Shown in pieces: positions 62,281 through 64,000 of a DNA stretch of 64,000 nucleotides; position 1 is the stretch's first letter, and every line of letters begins with the position of its first letter. The stretch is from Sphingomonas sp. (GTDB taxonomy: Bacteria > Pseudomonadota > Alphaproteobacteria > Sphingomonadales > Sphingomonadaceae), in assembly GCA_013001055.1 (NCBI GenBank), contig JABDNH010000021.1, positions 1 through 64,000 on the forward strand. Direction: 5' to 3'. Under the pieces are notes generated by a model. It saw only the letters and a program-made list of their open reading frames with translations, made no database searches and was not told the DNA's origin. Position numbers and translations under genes: made by a program.

Positions 62281-62306
62281 AAAAGCCCGGTTTCGGCCGG
62301 GTTTTT
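62281..62306 (+). terminator. Intrinsic terminator after the micro-peptide gene
   Basis: CCCGG-TTTCGG-CCGGG with flanking AAAAG and TTTTT. It lies between the peptide gene and the convergent pntA1 and can also act for the minus strand through its A-run. Confidence 0.85.
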
Positions 62307-62371
62307 CTTTGTCTTCAGCAGTTTGGCTAAGAATGCGGCGGTTTCAAATGGGCCGCCTTTCCGTTTCCGGT

Positions 62372-63502
62372 TTAGGCGTTTTCAAGCAGCCTGTCGTGCA
62401 CGACCTTGCCGTCTTTGGTGAGCCGCACACCGGCGACAATTTCATCATCGTCCGGAAAAACGAATCGATTCGATTCGGAGTCCCAGAAAGCCGCCAAAAA
62501 GTTAAAGAGATTGCGGCTAAATAGCGCGCCAGCGTCCGCTGCGAGCGCGCGAGCGGGTTGGACGGGACCAACAATTTTTACGCCATGGCGGATCACCGTA
62601 GTGCCAGGCTCGGTGCCTTCGACATTCCCGCCGGCTTCAGCCGCAAGGTCGTAGATGACGCTGCCTTCGCGCATCGAACGGATCTGCGCATCGTTGATAA
62701 GTCGGGGAGCGGGGCGTCCCGGGATCAGGGCCGTGGTAATGACGATGTCCTGCTTGCCGATATGCTCATTGACGAGCTCGGCCTGGGCTTTCTTGTACTC
62801 CTCAGACGTCTCACCGGCGTAGCCGCCCTCCCCTTCACCTTCGATACCCTCGACCTGATCGACAAATATCGGTTTGGCGCCGAGCGACCTGATCTGCTCC
62901 TTGGTGGCCGAGCGCACGTCCGTCGCACTGACCTGCGCGCCGAGCCGCTTGGCGGTCGCGATTGCCTGTAGACCGGCAACACCCACGCCCATGATGAAGA
63001 CGCGCGCCGGACTTACTGTGCCTGCAGCCGTCATCATCATCGGAAAGACGCGCCCATATTCTGAGGCGGCATCGATCACGGCCTTGTAACCTGCGAGGTT
63101 CGATTGCGAGGACAATATGTCCATTGACTGCGCCCGCGTGATGCGTGGCATCCATTCCATCGCCATCGCCTCGAGACCGGCATCGGCATAGGCTCTTACG
63201 GCGTCGCTGCGCCGCACCGGGTCGAGCGCACCGACGAGGACAGCGCCCGCTTTAGTCCCCGCGAGATCACCCGCATCGGGGCCCTGTACGGACAATACGA
63301 CGTCAGCATCCTTGAGGACGTCGGCACGCTGCGCGACGGTCGCACCTGCCTCCTCGTAGGCAGCGTCAGAGATGTTGGCAGACTCGCCAGCCCCTTGTTC
63401 TATTGCAATCCCGGGCCCCAGCGCAGCCAACTTCTTGACCGTCTCGGGAATGGCAGCGACGCGCGTTTCGTCGCCCTTTTCCTTGAGGACTGCAATCTTC
63501 AT
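62372..63502 (-). CDS. pntA1: NAD(P) transhydrogenase subunit alpha, part 1 (NAD-binding domain)
   Basis: A 376-residue soluble domain I. It begins MKIAVLKEKGDETRVAAIPE, has the NAD-site IMGVGVAGLQAIATAKRLGA, QDIVITTALIPGRPAPRLI and SVIYDLAAEAGGN. AAGGAG spans the stop of the upstream oxidase subunit gene and serves as RBS. It is separated from pntA2-pntB by the CHASE2-EAL gene and the peptide unit. Confidence 0.94.
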   Translation of the reverse strand: MKIAVLKEKGDETRVAAIPETVKKLAALGPGIAIEQGAGESANISDAAYEEAGATVAQRADVLKDADVVLSVQGPDAGDLAGTKAGAVLVGALDPVRRSDAVRAYADAGLEAMAMEWMPRITRAQSMDILSSQSNLAGYKAVIDAASEYGRVFPMMMTAAGTVSPARVFIMGVGVAGLQAIATAKRLGAQVSATDVRSATKEQIRSLGAKPIFVDQVEGIEGEGEGGYAGETSEEYKKAQAELVNEHIGKQDIVITTALIPGRPAPRLINDAQIRSMREGSVIYDLAAEAGGNVEGTEPGTTVIRHGVKIVGPVQPARALAADAGALFSRNLFNFLAAFWDSESNRFVFPDDDEIVAGVRLTKDGKVVHDRLLENA

Positions 63503-63511
63503 CGGCGCTCC

Positions 63512-63658
63512 TTAGGCTGCGACGAGCCAGATAACGAGGATAGTCACCGGCACGACAACCCAAAGGCTCATTTTGATCAGCCTTAGAAATCGGTCGTAAC
63601 TGCTTTCGTGCTGCGGATAGTCCATCTCGGTAGCGGTCGGATAATTCTTCTCGGCCAT
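63512..63658 (-). CDS. aa3-type cytochrome c oxidase subunit IV
   Basis: A 48-residue protein: a short polar part (MAEKNYPTATEMDYPQHESS) with the HExSYxxF pattern of the bacterial aa3 subunit IV family, then one transmembrane helix (WVVVPVTILVIWLVAA). It is 9 bp upstream of pntA1, so they are probably cotranscribed. Too short for usual ORF cut-offs. Confidence 0.85.
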   Translation of the reverse strand: MAEKNYPTATEMDYPQHESSYDRFLRLIKMSLWVVVPVTILVIWLVAA

Positions 63659-63786
63659 GCCTGATCCCTGTCTTGTGGTTGGCACCAAATATTGGTCGCG
63701 ACCTCCCTAACAAGCCAAAGCGCGCCCCAAAAGTCCTTTTCGCGGCCTTAACCGACACTTTACCACCGTTCCCTATAGGAGAGAGC

Positions 63787-64000
63787 ATGAGCAAGAGCCC
63801 CTCTTCGAGCGAAACCGTACGGTCCCTGCTATTGGTGGAGTCCGACGCCGACGAGCGTCGCCTCGTCTCCGCGGTCGCAAGCCGCGCCGGTTGGGCCGTT
63901 GTCGGCGCCGCCGATAGCGAAACTGCGGTCGGACTGCTGCAGGGCCCGCACGGCCGCGAGGTACAGGCTGCCATTCTGTCGAGCTGGGATCCCGAGAATA
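63787..64000 (+). CDS. Response regulator (N-terminal part, cut by window edge)
   Basis: The first 71 codons of a receiver-like domain starting MSKSPSSSETVRSLLLVESD, with the acidic pair in LLLVESDADE. AGGAGAG upstream supports ATG 63787. The phosphoacceptor Asp and any output domain lie beyond the end; the strand-1 region and AGWAVVGAADSETAVGLL are consistent with an NtrC/Fis-type sigma-54 activator, but this cannot be confirmed here. Confidence 0.6.
   Translation, partial: MSKSPSSSETVRSLLLVESDADERRLVSAVASRAGWAVVGAADSETAVGLLQGPHGREVQAAILSSWDPEN

Overview
The window is a dense, GC-rich stretch of a Gram-negative alphaproteobacterial chromosome. It most resembles Sphingomonadales (a Sphingomonas, Sphingomicrobium or Erythrobacter relative). 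Reasons: an RcdA (DUF1465) homologue, a DksA lacking three of the four zinc-finger Cys, the short aa3 oxidase subunit IV next to a transhydrogenase alpha gene, a PntA split into two proteins, and many GTG/TTG starts. This placement is inference; there is no rRNA in the window.

Layout. 1-6.5 kb: the 5' part of mutL (minus), divergent from the elongasome operon mreB-mreC-mreD-mrdA(PBP2)-mrdB(RodA), then a tRNA-Lys(CUU). 6.7-15.1 kb: a periplasmic-TPR/GGDEF/EAL protein downstream of an S8 serine-protease autotransporter that carries ten tandem xPFYGNI heptads; divergent from these, across a 353-bp AT-rich regulatory region, is a secreted DUF305/beta-propeller protein. 15.2-16.1 kb: an MscS channel.

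16.3-39.9 kb is a surface-polysaccharide locus. It holds a large O-antigen-ligase-like protein, a BY-kinase co-polymerase, a WbpM/PglF-type 4,6-dehydratase, a DegT aminotransferase, a methyltransferase, and a 12-gene minus-strand run from wecB to a HAD hydrolase. That run encodes ManNAcA precursor synthesis, Wzy, Wzx, a PaaK/CapK-like enzyme, CapA, a two-domain oxidoreductase, a heparinase-like lyase, one GT4, one PglC-type initiating transferase, an ATP-grasp ligase and the HAD protein. With one initiating transferase and one obvious glycosyltransferase, a two-sugar backbone with extra decorations is a reasonable reading.

40.0-64.0 kb is mostly housekeeping: an ABC permease fused to an M1 peptidase plus its ATPase, a nitronate monooxygenase, a thioesterase, an iron alcohol dehydrogenase, RcdA, two YdcH-like proteins, DksA, SurE, a metallophosphatase, UDP-glucose dehydrogenase, ApaG, RecO, UvrC, a secreted unknown protein, a GH16 glucanase with a LacI-type operator, an Asp/Glu racemase-family protein, and the PntAB transhydrogenase. 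The transhydrogenase genes are split by a CHASE2-EAL phosphodiesterase and a self-contained 26-residue peptide gene with its own promoter, RBS and terminator. The window ends in the start of a response-regulator gene.

The features most worth following are the heptad-repeat protease with its c-di-GMP neighbour and divergent DUF305 protein, and the micro-peptide unit inside the split transhydrogenase locus.
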